A stretch of DNA of 64,000 bases, taken from AC-37 sp036389295. Lineage in GTDB: Bacteria > Actinomycetota > Thermoleophilia > Solirubrobacterales > Thermoleophilaceae. The position numbers and the translations under genes were made by a program. The notes beneath the pieces are model-generated. The model saw only the letters and a program-made list of their open reading frames with translations, was not told the DNA's origin and searched no databases. Within the stretch, counting starts at the first letter, position 1, and every line of letters starts with the position of its first letter. The DNA lies in contig DASVQB010000060.1 in NCBI GenBank assembly GCA_036389295.1, positions 1 to 64,000 of the forward strand, in the 5' to 3' direction. Below are positions 11,019 through 19,629 of this stretch, piece by piece.

Positions 11019-12355
11019 TGGTCTCCTCCTTCCGGATGCACGGCGGGAGTGCCGCCTCTGGCCCTGCCGACCGCTCGCGCCGCGTCGGCCAGCGCGTCGA
11101 GCAGCTCCTCCACGTCCGCCTCCTCCATCACCGCCGGCGGGGTGAGCCGCAGGACGGCGTGGGCGTTCAGCGAGTGGTTGACGATCACGCCGCGCGCGAG
11201 CAGCTCGAGCGTCAGCTCGCCGACCAGCCCCGGCTCGGCGAGCTCGACGCCGATCAGCAGGCCCTCGCCGCGGACGTCGACGACGAGCTCGGGGCATCCG
11301 GACCGCACGGCCTCCTCGACTCCGGCGAGCAGCCGCGCGCCGAGCCGCCGCGCGCGCTCGACGATCCCCTCCTCGCCGATCGCGGTGACGGCGGCGGTGG
11401 CGGCTGCCATGGCGACCGGCGACCCGGCGAACGTCGCCGTCTGGAGCATCGGGTCGCGGTCGAGGATCGAGTACGCGCGCTCGGTGGCGACCGCCGCCGC
11501 GACGGGGACGACCCCGCCGGAGAGGCCCTTGCCGACGAGCATCACGTCGGGCCTGACGCCCTCCCGGTCGACCCCCCACCAGCGGCCGAGGCGGCCCAGG
11601 CCGGTCTGGATCTCGTCCACGATCAGGAACGCGTCGTGCTCGCGGCAGGCGCGCTCGACCTCCGCGAGGTAGCCCGGCGGCGGTATCACGACGCCGCCCT
11701 CGCCCTGCACCGGCTCGACGATCACCGCGCAGTCGCCGTGCTCGGCGAGCACGGCGCGCAGCGCCTCGGGGTCGCCGAACGCGACATGGTGCGCCGTGAG
11801 CAGCGGCCTGAACGGGTCCTGGTAGGTCGGGTTCGCGGTCGCGCTCAGGGCGCCGAGCGTCTTGCCGTGGTATCCGCGCTGCATGGACACGATCGTCCGC
11901 TTGCCCTGGGCGCGCGCGAGCTTGATCCCGACCTCGGTGGCCTCCGCCCCCGAGTTCACGAAGTGGACGTAGTCGAGGCCGGGCGGCGTGACGGAGGCGA
12001 GCGCCGTCGCGGCCTCCGCCAGCCGCGACTCGAGCAGGACGCGCGTCGCGAGCGGGTTGGTGAACAGCTGCTCGGCGACCGCGTACACGACGGTCGGGTG
12101 GCAGTGCCCGAGGATGAACACGCCGTAGCCGCCGCAGTCGAGGTAGCTGCGGCCGTCGGAGCAGAGGACGCGGGCGCCCGACGCGGCCACCTCGACCGGG
12201 GCGCCGAGGTACTCCGCGAGCGCCGCGCGCCCCTTGCCCACGTGCTTGCGGTACCCCTCGACGACCTCGGAGCGCGGCATGCCGGCGTCCAGCCGCCGGC
12301 GGCCGATGCGGACGAGGTCGGGGACGGGGCGAGGCGGCCCGATGTCGCGATCCAT
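10898..12355 (-). CDS. Class III PLP-dependent aminotransferase
   Basis: Fold type I aminotransferase: LDCGGYGVFILGHCHP, NSGAEATEVGIKLAR, the HGKTLGALSATANP substrate segment, FLIVDEIQTGLGR and the PLP lysine in LVGKGLSGG (about residue 276). Related enzymes act on terminal amines or aldehydes (putrescine, 4-aminobutyrate, ornithine types). Its ATG overlaps the stop of the reductase (TGATG), indicating coupled translation and supporting an aldehyde-to-amine step right after thioester reduction. The frame has no stop until 10898, so about 40 extra C-terminal residues overlap the SRPBCC gene by 121 bases. The family core ends around 11040, so the tail is either a late natural stop or the result of a base error. 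Confidence 0.9.
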   Translation of the reverse strand: MDRDIGPPRPVPDLVRIGRRRLDAGMPRSEVVEGYRKHVGKGRAALAEYLGAPVEVAASGARVLCSDGRSYLDCGGYGVFILGHCHPTVVYAVAEQLFTNPLATRVLLESRLAEAATALASVTPPGLDYVHFVNSGAEATEVGIKLARAQGKRTIVSMQRGYHGKTLGALSATANPTYQDPFRPLLTAHHVAFGDPEALRAVLAEHGDCAVIVEPVQGEGGVVIPPPGYLAEVERACREHDAFLIVDEIQTGLGRLGRWWGVDREGVRPDVMLVGKGLSGGVVPVAAAVATERAYSILDRDPMLQTATFAGSPVAMAAATAAVTAIGEEGIVERARRLGARLLAGVEEAVRSGCPELVVDVRGEGLLIGVELAEPGLVGELTLELLARGVIVNHSLNAHAVLRLTPPAVMEEADVEELLDALADAARAVGRARGGTPAVHPEGGDQCERSSSRGSSSTVTRARSSNGSRTSRAIRTSPTPSGPYA

Positions 12356-13401
12356 CAGCCCACCCCCGCGAGGCGCCGGCCGGCCGGCGCCCAGGCGCGC
12401 TCGACCGTGAGCTCCAGGGCGCTCAGGAGCTCGAGCTCGGTCGGCGCCGGCGGCCCGTCCGGCAGCTCGCCGAAGCTCTCGGGGAACGGCTCCTCGGTCC
12501 CGAACACCGTCGCGAGCGCGATCAGGCTGTCCAGCCGGCGCCGGTCGCCCTCGGAGAAGGCGTCGAGGAACGCGGGGACGATCAGCCGCTTCACCATCTC
12601 GATGTCGAAGAACGGGGGGAGCGGTACCTCGACCCCGTGCGCGGCCATGCCGGCGACGCAGGTCTCGACGATCGTCCGGGCCGTCAGCGCCTGGGCGCCG
12701 GCGGTGACCCAGTACTCGCGGCCGTCCGCATCGCCGGCGCGCACGAGCGACGCGAGGACCTGCGCGACCACGTCCTGCGGGAGGAAGTCCACCCGCGCCT
12801 CCGGGGCCCACGGCAGGAACGGCACGGCCCCGGCGCAGACGCCCCTCAGCACCTTGTGCAGGCCCTGCTCGCGCGTTATCAGGCCCGTGCGGCTGTCCGA
12901 GAACAGGAGCGGCGGCCTGACGATGGTGTACGGCACGCCGCCGCCGCGAACCAGCTCCTCGGCGATCTGCTTCGACCGCAGGTACTCGCGCAGCCCGCCC
13001 ACCGTTCCCTCCTCCTCGCCCTCCAGCAGCCTGGCTCGGGCGAGGAACGCCGAGCTCGTGTAGCAGAGCGAGGCGCCGGCGTCGGACGCCAGGGCGAGGA
13101 CCTGCTCGGTCCCCTCGACGTTGAGCCCGTGGAGGACGTGCCGGTCGGCGTTGAACTCGACCACGGCCGCGCAGTGCACGATCGCGGACACCCGCGCGGC
13201 GAGCTCGGCGTAGGCGGCGCGTCCGAGGCCGAGGCGCGGCCTCGTCACGTCGCCGGTCACGACGTCCGCCCCCTCGCACCCCTCCGGGAGCGGCGTCCTG
13301 TGCACCAGGCACACGACGTCGAGCTCGCCGCCCAGCTCGCGCAGGAGCGCGCTCCCCACGACCCCCGCCCCGCCGGTGACCAGGACGGACCCGTCGCTCA
13401 C
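12355..13401 (-). CDS. Thioester-reductase-like NAD(P)-dependent SDR
   Basis: 348-residue extended SDR with nucleotide-binding VTGGAGVVGSALLREL (residues 8-23), GDVTRPRLGL (residues 59-68), IVHCAAVVEFN, and catalytic Y140-x-x-x-K144 (REYLRSK). The gene best resembles the male-sterility/thioester reductase branch (NAD_binding_4), which reduces acyl-ACP or acyl-CoA to an aldehyde. With the overlapping aminotransferase it would turn a fatty acyl thioester into an alkylamine (inference). The start is GTG 13401. A plain epimerase/dehydratase role cannot be excluded. Confidence 0.78.
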   Translation of the reverse strand: MSDGSVLVTGGAGVVGSALLRELGGELDVVCLVHRTPLPEGCEGADVVTGDVTRPRLGLGRAAYAELAARVSAIVHCAAVVEFNADRHVLHGLNVEGTEQVLALASDAGASLCYTSSAFLARARLLEGEEEGTVGGLREYLRSKQIAEELVRGGGVPYTIVRPPLLFSDSRTGLITREQGLHKVLRGVCAGAVPFLPWAPEARVDFLPQDVVAQVLASLVRAGDADGREYWVTAGAQALTARTIVETCVAGMAAHGVEVPLPPFFDIEMVKRLIVPAFLDAFSEGDRRRLDSLIALATVFGTEEPFPESFGELPDGPPAPTELELLSALELTVERAWAPAGRRLAGVG

Positions 13402-13426
13402 CGGGTCCTCCGCCGCGGCGCGCCGG

Positions 13427-14566
13427 TCATCCGATCCTCAGCTCGGCGCCGCCGAGGGCGTCGGCGAGCGCGTCGGCCGTGCGGGGCCGCGCCGGCGGGT
13501 GGAGCGCCAGCGCGCGGGACGCCCCGGCGAGGTGGTTGACGTCGTCCGACGAGACGAACGCCACGCCGCCGAGCTGCTCGACCGCGGACGCGACAGCCCG
13601 GCCGATCGCGTCCTGGGCCGCGTAGCGGCAGAGGAGCGCGCGGGTGAGGAGCCACGACCCCGCCTCGCCCGCCGCGAGGCGGTGGGCGATGCCCTCGAGC
13701 GACGCGGCCGCGGCCTCCAGCTCGGCCGCCGCCCCGACCCGGAGCGACGCGTCGCCGCGCGGGGCGAGGAGCGCGCGCTCGACGAGCGCGCTCGCCACGC
13801 CGAGGTAGGACGCGGTCATCAGGAGCGCGAACCAGAGGAACCCCGCCTCCTGCACCGCGTCGAGCCGGTCCGGCCCGCGCGTGCCGAGCGGGAAGACCAG
13901 CTCGTCCTCGACCGGCACGTCGTTGAGGACGACCGCGTCGCTTTGGGCGCCGGCGAGCACGCTGCTGCCCCAGAACGGCTCCACCTCGAGTCCCGGCGCG
14001 TCGGCCGCGATCACGGCCACGGCCAGCTCCTCGGCCGGGCCGGAGCCGTTCCCCTCGACGAGGACCGACGCGGTGAGCAGGTCCATCGAGCGCGACAGGC
14101 TGCACGGCTTCTTCCTCCCGCTCACGAGGACCCGGTCGCGGTCCCGGCGGCCGCGCATCGTCGGGGCGAAGACGTCCTGGCCGCGCACGCCCTCGGCGAA
14201 CCCCGAGGCGAGCAGCTTGCGCCCGTCGGCGATCGCCTCGAGCAGCATCCACTCGAAGCCTCCGTCGCCGTCGGAGTCGAGCTGCACGAGGCTCGCGACC
14301 GAGAAGTGGTGCATCGTGCTCGCGACGGCCAGCGAGGGCGAGCGGGAGCCGATCGCGCGCTGGACCCGGATCGCGTCGAGGGGCCCGGCGCCGGCGCCGC
14401 GGTGGTCGCGCGGCACGAGCAGCCCGGGCCCGCCGGCCTCCCGGAAGAGCTCGATCGCCGGGCTGTCGGGCGACTCGAGCGCGGCGAGCGGGAGCGCGGT
14501 CAGCTCGGCGTCGAGCCCCGGGAGATATCTCTCCAGGGCTCGCCGCTCTTCGTGTAGGAACGTCAC
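13427..14566 (-). CDS. Acyl-CoA-dehydrogenase-fold flavoprotein, candidate amine N-hydroxylase (VlmH-like)
   Basis: 379 residues, helical N-terminus, middle beta domain (GQDVFAPTMRGRRD; VSGRKKPCSLSR; LNDVPVEDELVFP) and C-terminal four-helix bundle ending EQLGGVAFVSSDDVNHLAGASRALALHPP, the acyl-CoA dehydrogenase superfamily layout. The segment before the C-terminal bundle lacks the usual R-x-R-Asp-Ala-Arg ending of true dehydrogenases. Two-component flavin monooxygenases such as isobutylamine N-hydroxylase VlmH belong to this superfamily, and the cluster context points that way (inference). Start GTG 14566 follows a G-rich run; TTG a few codons upstream is an alternative. No flavin reductase partner is in the cluster. 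Confidence 0.72.
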   Translation of the reverse strand: MTFLHEERRALERYLPGLDAELTALPLAALESPDSPAIELFREAGGPGLLVPRDHRGAGAGPLDAIRVQRAIGSRSPSLAVASTMHHFSVASLVQLDSDGDGGFEWMLLEAIADGRKLLASGFAEGVRGQDVFAPTMRGRRDRDRVLVSGRKKPCSLSRSMDLLTASVLVEGNGSGPAEELAVAVIAADAPGLEVEPFWGSSVLAGAQSDAVVLNDVPVEDELVFPLGTRGPDRLDAVQEAGFLWFALLMTASYLGVASALVERALLAPRGDASLRVGAAAELEAAAASLEGIAHRLAAGEAGSWLLTRALLCRYAAQDAIGRAVASAVEQLGGVAFVSSDDVNHLAGASRALALHPPARPRTADALADALGGAELRIG

Positions 14567-14715
14567 CCCACCCCCCAATGAACCGATCCCCCTCGGCGAA
14601 CGATCAGGGTCGCGCCGACTTAGCAGGGATCGCGTGAGTCTTGTCCCCGGGGCGATCCAACTGCCGACGAGCGTCGGGTTCGATCCCCCCGTATGAGGGG
14701 CACTGTACCGCCGGG

Positions 14716-15915
14716 CTACCGGGGGCGCGGCGGCGGGCCGGCGGCGCGCGAGCGCGCCAGCGAGCGGGCGACCGCCCGCGCGTCCGGCCCGAGGTCGGGC
14801 AGCTGGCCGGCGGGCAGCCGGTAGCCGACGAAGTGGAGCCCCGGCGCCGAGTCCGCGGTCCGCGCGCCGTGGACGGCGGGGCGGCCGTTGCCGTCGAGCA
14901 CCCCGAGGTGACCGACGAGCGACCCGAGGTCGGCGCGCTGCCCGGTCGCGGCGATCACGACGTCCGGCGCGATCCGCTCCCCTCCGGCGAGCCTCACCTC
15001 GGCCCCGTCGAACGCCTCCACGGCCGGGACGGCCTGGATGGCGCCCGCCTTCACGGCGCTCACCAGGCCGCGGTCGATGGTGGCGCCGTGCCCGCGGCCG
15101 CGCAGGCTGCTCACGAGCCCCTCGCGAGGGTTGCCGAGGCCGAACGGCTCGAGGTCGCCCCACATGAGGCGGTGCACGACCAGGCTCCCCCGGTCGACCA
15201 CCGGCCCCGGTAGCGGCGTCCACTTGATCGCCTGCGAGAGGAGGGCGGTCCAGGCGTGCCGGCGGAAGATCAACGGCGGGGTGCGGACCGAGATCCTCAC
15301 GCGGCGGCAGCCGGCGCGGACCAGCTCCATGGCCACGTCGACCCCGGACGCGCCCGTCCCGACCACGAGCACGTCGCGGTCGAGGTACGGCTCGGGGCGG
15401 CGGTAGCCCGCGACGTGGACCAGCTCGCCGCGGAAGGTCTCGCGGCCCGGCCAGTCGGGGACGAACGCCGTGCGGTTGAGGCCGGTCGCGACGACGACCG
15501 CGGAGGCGGCGACCTCGCCGGCCGAGGTGTCGAGCAGCCACCCGCGCGCGTCGCGGTCGATGTGTCGCACGTCGACTCCGAGCTCCGGCTCGACGCTGAG
15601 CCGCCCGGCGTACTCGCGCAGGTAGTCGAGGAAGTCGGCGCGGCTCACCCACCTGCCGAGGCGGCGGTCCATGGGCATGCCCGGCAGCGAGGAGAGCCGC
15701 CGCGGCGAGTTGAGGCGGAGCCCCTCGTAGTGCGCGTACCAGCTCGACGCGACGCGGTCCCGTCGCTCCAGGACGCGCGGGGCGATGCCCGCCCGCTCGA
15801 GGGCGTGCGCGACCGCGAGCCCGGCCGGCCCGGCGCCGATCACCACGACCGGCCGGTCGCCCGCCTCGGGACCGACCGCCGGTCGCCTCGCCGCCGTTCC
15901 CCCGTGGACCGCCAC
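14716..15915 (-). CDS. Flavin-containing monooxygenase (CzcO/YUCCA-like)
   Basis: 399 residues with two Rossmann motifs: FAD-binding VVVIGAGPAGLAVA (about 25-38) and NADPH-binding VLVVGTGASGVDVA near residue 188, plus the family segment GRETFRGELVHVAGY between them and IAATGQRADLGSLV late. The N-terminal ERRDRVASSWYAHYEGLRLNSPRR stretch is typical of class B flavin monooxygenases that act on amines, sulfides or indole pyruvate. A TACGCT hexamer lies 7 bases before GTG 15915, so the mRNA may be leaderless. It could oxidise the amine or chain of the cluster product; a tailoring role is inference. Confidence 0.82.
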   Translation of the reverse strand: MAVHGGTAARRPAVGPEAGDRPVVVIGAGPAGLAVAHALERAGIAPRVLERRDRVASSWYAHYEGLRLNSPRRLSSLPGMPMDRRLGRWVSRADFLDYLREYAGRLSVEPELGVDVRHIDRDARGWLLDTSAGEVAASAVVVATGLNRTAFVPDWPGRETFRGELVHVAGYRRPEPYLDRDVLVVGTGASGVDVAMELVRAGCRRVRISVRTPPLIFRRHAWTALLSQAIKWTPLPGPVVDRGSLVVHRLMWGDLEPFGLGNPREGLVSSLRGRGHGATIDRGLVSAVKAGAIQAVPAVEAFDGAEVRLAGGERIAPDVVIAATGQRADLGSLVGHLGVLDGNGRPAVHGARTADSAPGLHFVGYRLPAGQLPDLGPDARAVARSLARSRAAGPPPRPR

Positions 15916-16017
15916 GCGGCGTGCAGCGTATTCGGCGGCGGGCCGGGCGGCGCGCGATGGGGCCCCCTTTCAGGGGGTTTGCCCCCCCGGGAGGCGGTCG
16001 TTATCTTCGCGCGGGCG
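15916..16017. promoter_or_regulatory. Divergent intergenic region with G/C-run inverted repeats
   Basis: Separates the minus-strand monooxygenase from the plus-strand lipid-kinase-like gene. It contains alternating runs (GGGCCCCC, CAGGGGG, GCCCCCCC) that can fold into competing hairpins, and TACGCT on the minus strand as the probable -10 of the monooxygenase. Likely the two-way promoter of the cluster centre. Confidence 0.45.
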
Positions 16018-17193
16018 ATGGGGGCGAGCGGCTCGACGGGGGGGAGCGGCTCGACGGGGGGCCCGCGTCGAGCCGCTCCCCGTCGAGCCGGCGCGACGGG
16101 GGGCCCGCGGCGCGGCCTGGTGGTGGCGAGCCCCGCCGCCGCCGGGGCGTCGCCGGAGCGGGTCGAGGCGGTCGCCGCCCGCTGCCGGGCTCGCCTCGAC
16201 GCGGTCGAGACGGCCTGGACCGGCGAGCCCGACGGGGGAGTGACCCTGGTCGCCGACCGCGTCGCCGCGGCGGAGCGGGACGGGTCGCCGCTCGAGGCGG
16301 TCGTGGCCGTCGGCGGCGACGGCACGGTCCGCGAGGTCGCGGAGGGGCTGGCCCGCGCGAGCGGCCGCTGGCCCTCCGGGAGCGGCGGGGAGGCGAAGCC
16401 CCGCGGGGGCGGCGGCGCCGCGAGGCTCGCCGACGGGGGCGGCGGCCGCTGGCCCTCCGGCGGCGGCCCGGCGCTGCTCGTGGTCCCGGCGGGGTCCGGG
16501 AACTCGGCCTACCGCGCGCTCTGGGGGGAGTCGCCCTGGACGGCCGCTGTCGACGCCGCGCTCGGCCGCGAGGGCGGGGGCGAGGGCGAGGGCGACGGCG
16601 AGAGCGAGGGCGACGGCGGGCGCGCTCGGCCGAGGCGGCTCGACCTGCTCCGGCTCGTCGAGGCCGACCGGGCGACGCTGCTGGGCGTGAACGCGGGGCT
16701 CGTCGCGCGGATCGCCCAGCTCGTCCAGGAGCAGGCCGGCGTCCCCGAGGAGGACCGCTACTGGGCCGCGATCGCGACCGCGCTCGAGGACCTCCGCACG
16801 TTCCCGGGGCGGGTCGAGCTCGACGGCCGCGTCGTGCACGAGGGGCCGGTGACCCTCGCCACCGCGGGCGGGGTGCGCCGCTTCGGGCGCGGGAGCTTCG
16901 AGCTGCTCCCCCGCTCGGTGCTCGACGACGGCCTCCTCGACGTGTGCGTGGTCGGCGAGCTCACCCCCGAGCGCGTCGAGGAGCTCGCCCGCCTCGTGCC
17001 GGGCGGCGAGCATCTCGGCCGCCCCGGGGTGTCGTACGGGCAGGGTCGCCGGCTCCGCCTGGAGCGGACCGACGGCGAGCCGCTCGTGGTCGAGCACGAC
17101 GGCGACCCGCGGCCGGCGGGCGACGTCGTCACGGTCGAGGTCGTGCCGGGCGCGGTGCCCGTGCTCGCGGCGCCGGACGCCCCGCCGGGCTGA
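16018..17193 (+). CDS. Diacylglycerol-kinase-family protein (VlmJ-like candidate)
   Basis: Lipid/sphingosine kinase fold: GLVVASPAAAG..., the ATP-binding VAVGGDGTVREVAEGLARA, VPAGSGNSAYRALWG (the usual LPLGTGND region), GVNAGLVARI and the C-terminal beta domain with LDDGLLDVCVVGEL. VlmJ of valanimycin synthesis is of this family and phosphorylates the hydroxyl of valanimycin hydrate before VlmK eliminates it (established); the same role here is inference, supported by the converging MmgE/PrpD gene. The N-terminal 34 residues are Gly/Ser/Arg-rich and encoded by inverted GC repeats; GTG 16120 just before the first core strand is an alternative start. Two Gly-rich insertions interrupt the core. 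Confidence 0.75.
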   Translation: MGASGSTGGSGSTGGPRRAAPRRAGATGGPRRGLVVASPAAAGASPERVEAVAARCRARLDAVETAWTGEPDGGVTLVADRVAAAERDGSPLEAVVAVGGDGTVREVAEGLARASGRWPSGSGGEAKPRGGGGAARLADGGGGRWPSGGGPALLVVPAGSGNSAYRALWGESPWTAAVDAALGREGGGEGEGDGESEGDGGRARPRRLDLLRLVEADRATLLGVNAGLVARIAQLVQEQAGVPEEDRYWAAIATALEDLRTFPGRVELDGRVVHEGPVTLATAGGVRRFGRGSFELLPRSVLDDGLLDVCVVGELTPERVEELARLVPGGEHLGRPGVSYGQGRRLRLERTDGEPLVVEHDGDPRPAGDVVTVEVVPGAVPVLAAPDAPPG

Positions 17194-18646
17194 CGCGAAG
17201 CGCCTCGCGAAGCGCCTCGCGGAGCTCGTCGGGAGAGAGGCGGTCGAGGGCCTCGAGGGCGTCGACCGCGTCGGGCGACGCGCCGGTCCCGATCAGCTTC
17301 TCCCGCATCAGCTCGCCGTGGCGGGCGCGCGTGTCCGGCCCGGCCGCGCCGAGCGCGATCTCCCGGCTCGCCTCGAGCCTGCGCCCGTCCGCCATGCGCA
17401 CCTCGACGCGGGCGCCGATCGCCTTGTCCGCCTCCTCGAAGCCGGGGCTCGGGCCGCCTTCGAGCGCGTCCGTCAGGTCCGCCGCTCGCTCGCCCGCGGC
17501 GGCGCGGAGCCAGTCCGCGGCGCGCGGCCCGGCCTCCCGGAGCGCCTCCCCGAGCGGCGCCGTCGCGAGCGCAGCCCGCCGGGTCAGGCGCTCGTCGTGC
17601 TCGAGCCGCACCCTCGCCGCGACCTCCCAGCGCCCCGGGTCGCGCACGCGCGGCGGCGACAGGTCGTCGGGTCCGAGCCGGCCCGTCAGGAGCGCGGTGG
17701 CGACGTTGTAGGGGACCGAGAAGGTGAGGGCGACGGCCGGCGTCCCGGGGCCCTCCAGGTAGGGCTCGGTCCGGCTCTGGAGCGCGACCGTCAGCAGCGA
17801 GGCGTGCACCACGACCTCCTCGACGTCCGCGGCGTCCGGCGCGCCGAGCCGGCCGTGGAGGTCGATCGCGCAGTCCACGCACGCGTCGACGTAGGCCGAG
17901 CCGGGGTAGAGCTTGAGGGACGCCGTCTCGGTGTGCCAGCGCTCGCCGAGCCCCGCCACGACGGCCTCGGGCAGCGGGACGGCCGCGAACCGCGCCAGGA
18001 ACCCGTCGTCGTGCTCGAGCACGTCCGCCGCTCCCCTCAGCCCCGCGCGGGCGGCGTCGCACGCGTCGAGCGCGGTCATCACCGGGGTCGCCGCCGTGAG
18101 CACCTTGGCGTCGCTCCCGAGGAAGGCCCGCTCGAGCGACCACGGCGGGGCCGCGAACGCGATGCCGAGCGCGTCCACCCAGGTCTCGACCGGCGCTCCC
18201 TCGGCGCGCAGCCGCGCCGCCGCCGCGCCGGCCAGGTGCGCGTGCGCCGCGGTCTGGCCCCGGAACGGTCCCAGGGTGGCCGCGGCCGTGACGCGCGCCG
18301 CGCACTCGTTCGCCGCGAGCGTGGCGGTGAGCACGGCTCGTCCGTCGAGGCCGAGCGCGCCGGCGTACGCGAGCGGGACGTTCACGGTCGAGTGGGAGAC
18401 GTGGCCCGCGTACAGCGTGTCGTCGAAGTCGAGGGCGGCCGTGAGGGCGGCCAGCACGTAGGCGGAGCGCTTCGGGTCGTCCTGGAGCGGCGGGCCGAAG
18501 GCGCGGACGACGCCCTGGCCGAGCTCGTGGCCGAGGGCGGCGCGCGCCGCGGCGAGCTGGGAGAGGACCTGGCTCCTGGCGAACGCCGCCACGCGGTCGG
18601 GCACCGCCTCGAGCTCGAGGCGCGCGGCCCACGACGCGAGCCGCAC
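17129..18646 (-). CDS. MmgE/PrpD family protein (VlmK-like dehydratase candidate)
   Basis: About 505 residues with the MmgE/PrpD signatures: an all-helical N-terminal half with DFDDTLYAGHVSHSTVNVPLAYAGALG and TATLAANECAARVTAAA, SLERAFLGSDAKVLT, and the KLYPGSAYVDACVD segment. The family includes 2-methylcitrate and iminodisuccinate dehydratases/epimerases, and VlmK, which removes phosphate to form the vinyl group of valanimycin. It lies tail-to-tail with the kinase-fold gene (65-base overlap), so a kinase-lyase pair is suggested. GTG 18646 is the first in-frame start after the methyltransferase stop; starts inside that gene are possible. Confidence 0.8.
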   Translation of the reverse strand: MRLASWAARLELEAVPDRVAAFARSQVLSQLAAARAALGHELGQGVVRAFGPPLQDDPKRSAYVLAALTAALDFDDTLYAGHVSHSTVNVPLAYAGALGLDGRAVLTATLAANECAARVTAAATLGPFRGQTAAHAHLAGAAAARLRAEGAPVETWVDALGIAFAAPPWSLERAFLGSDAKVLTAATPVMTALDACDAARAGLRGAADVLEHDDGFLARFAAVPLPEAVVAGLGERWHTETASLKLYPGSAYVDACVDCAIDLHGRLGAPDAADVEEVVVHASLLTVALQSRTEPYLEGPGTPAVALTFSVPYNVATALLTGRLGPDDLSPPRVRDPGRWEVAARVRLEHDERLTRRAALATAPLGEALREAGPRAADWLRAAAGERAADLTDALEGGPSPGFEEADKAIGARVEVRMADGRRLEASREIALGAAGPDTRARHGELMREKLIGTGASPDAVDALEALDRLSPDELREALREALRVSPAGRPAPRARAPRPARPRP

Positions 18647-18684
18647 GAGCAGCGCCGGCCGGCTCGCGCCCGTGCTGTCTCCCC

Positions 18685-19629
18685 CTACGGCCGGCGCTCC
18701 GTCGCGAGGACGCCGAGGTAGTCGTCGGGGCTGCACCACGTCCCGGCGGGCGGGCCGTAGCGCTCGCAGAGGTCCGGCGCCCGCAGGTGGTCGTATGCGG
18801 CGAACCCGGCCGAATCGGCCAGCTCGACGGCGGACTCTGGCCCGAGCCCGAAGACGTACGGCTCGCCGCGCCTCCTCACGGCCGCCTCCGCGCGCCGCGC
18901 CCCGGGGTAGGGGGTGGTTCCGTCGACCACCGACTCGTCGAGGTAGTCGAACACCAGCCGGCTGCCGGGCGCCATGACCGCCGCCATCTCCGCGAGCGTC
19001 CGGCGGACGGCGGCCTCGGACAGGTAGAACAGCACGCCGAACGACGCGGCGAACGTGCGCCGGCCGGGGTCGAGCCCGGCGGCCAGCAGGCGCTCGCGGG
19101 GGCCGCTCGCCTCGAGGTCGCACTCGACGTAGCGGACCCCGCCGGTCGCCGCCTTCCCAAGCCGCTCGAGAGCGCGGAGCTTCGCGCGCTGGGTCGGCGC
19201 GGCGTCGAGCTCGTAGAGCGTCGCCGGCCCCAGGTCGAGTCGCAGGGACGTCGAGTCGTAGCCGGCGCCCAGGAGGACGACCTGGTCGACGCCGGTCGCC
19301 AGCGCCCGCGCCAGCTCGCGCTCGTAGACGCGGTTGCGGAGCATGATCTCCACGTGGAGGCCCGGGTAGCGGCGGTCGAAGGCGCGCAGCGCCAGCCGGG
19401 CCAGCGGCCCCCACGCGACGAGCGCCCGGTAGCGGCGAGCCTGGAGGAAGCAGCGCGCGTAGGGGTCCTCGAAGAGCCGTGCGTCGGGCGGCCGGTGCAT
19501 CTCGGCGACTCGCTGCGCGCAGTTGATCTCGGCGGTCGCGCTCGGCCTGAGCTGTCCCGGCGCACCCGGCCCGCCGTCGCGCCCGGCGCCGCCGCGGGCC
19601 TCCCGTGGATCGAGCACCTCCGTGGTCAT
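18685..19629 (-). CDS. SAM-dependent methyltransferase, leucine carboxyl methyltransferase family
   Basis: 314 residues; SAM-binding VVLLGAGYDSTSLRL, then a tyrosine/acid pair TLYELDAAPTQRAKL, VECDLEA, FAASFGVLFYLSEAAV and SRLVFDYLDESVV. This order is that of the LCM/TIGR00027-type methyltransferases, which often methylate carboxylates. In the cluster it would make a methyl ester of the serine-derived carboxylate (inference). ATG 19629 overlaps the exporter stop (ATGA) and follows a GGAGG-like site. Confidence 0.85.
   Translation of the reverse strand: MTTEVLDPREARGGAGRDGGPGAPGQLRPSATAEINCAQRVAEMHRPPDARLFEDPYARCFLQARRYRALVAWGPLARLALRAFDRRYPGLHVEIMLRNRVYERELARALATGVDQVVLLGAGYDSTSLRLDLGPATLYELDAAPTQRAKLRALERLGKAATGGVRYVECDLEASGPRERLLAAGLDPGRRTFAASFGVLFYLSEAAVRRTLAEMAAVMAPGSRLVFDYLDESVVDGTTPYPGARRAEAAVRRRGEPYVFGLGPESAVELADSAGFAAYDHLRAPDLCERYGPPAGTWCSPDDYLGVLATERRP

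Noticed and set aside
14641..14716. tRNA-like T arm (GGTTCGATCC) in the gap before the monooxygenase gene
   Set aside because: Only about 3 bp of T stem form, and no matching acceptor, D or anticodon arms could be found on either strand.
16360..16460. Gly-rich duplication (GRWPSG twice) in the kinase-fold gene as a separate domain
   Set aside because: Low-complexity insertion between conserved core motifs; no sign of an independent fold.
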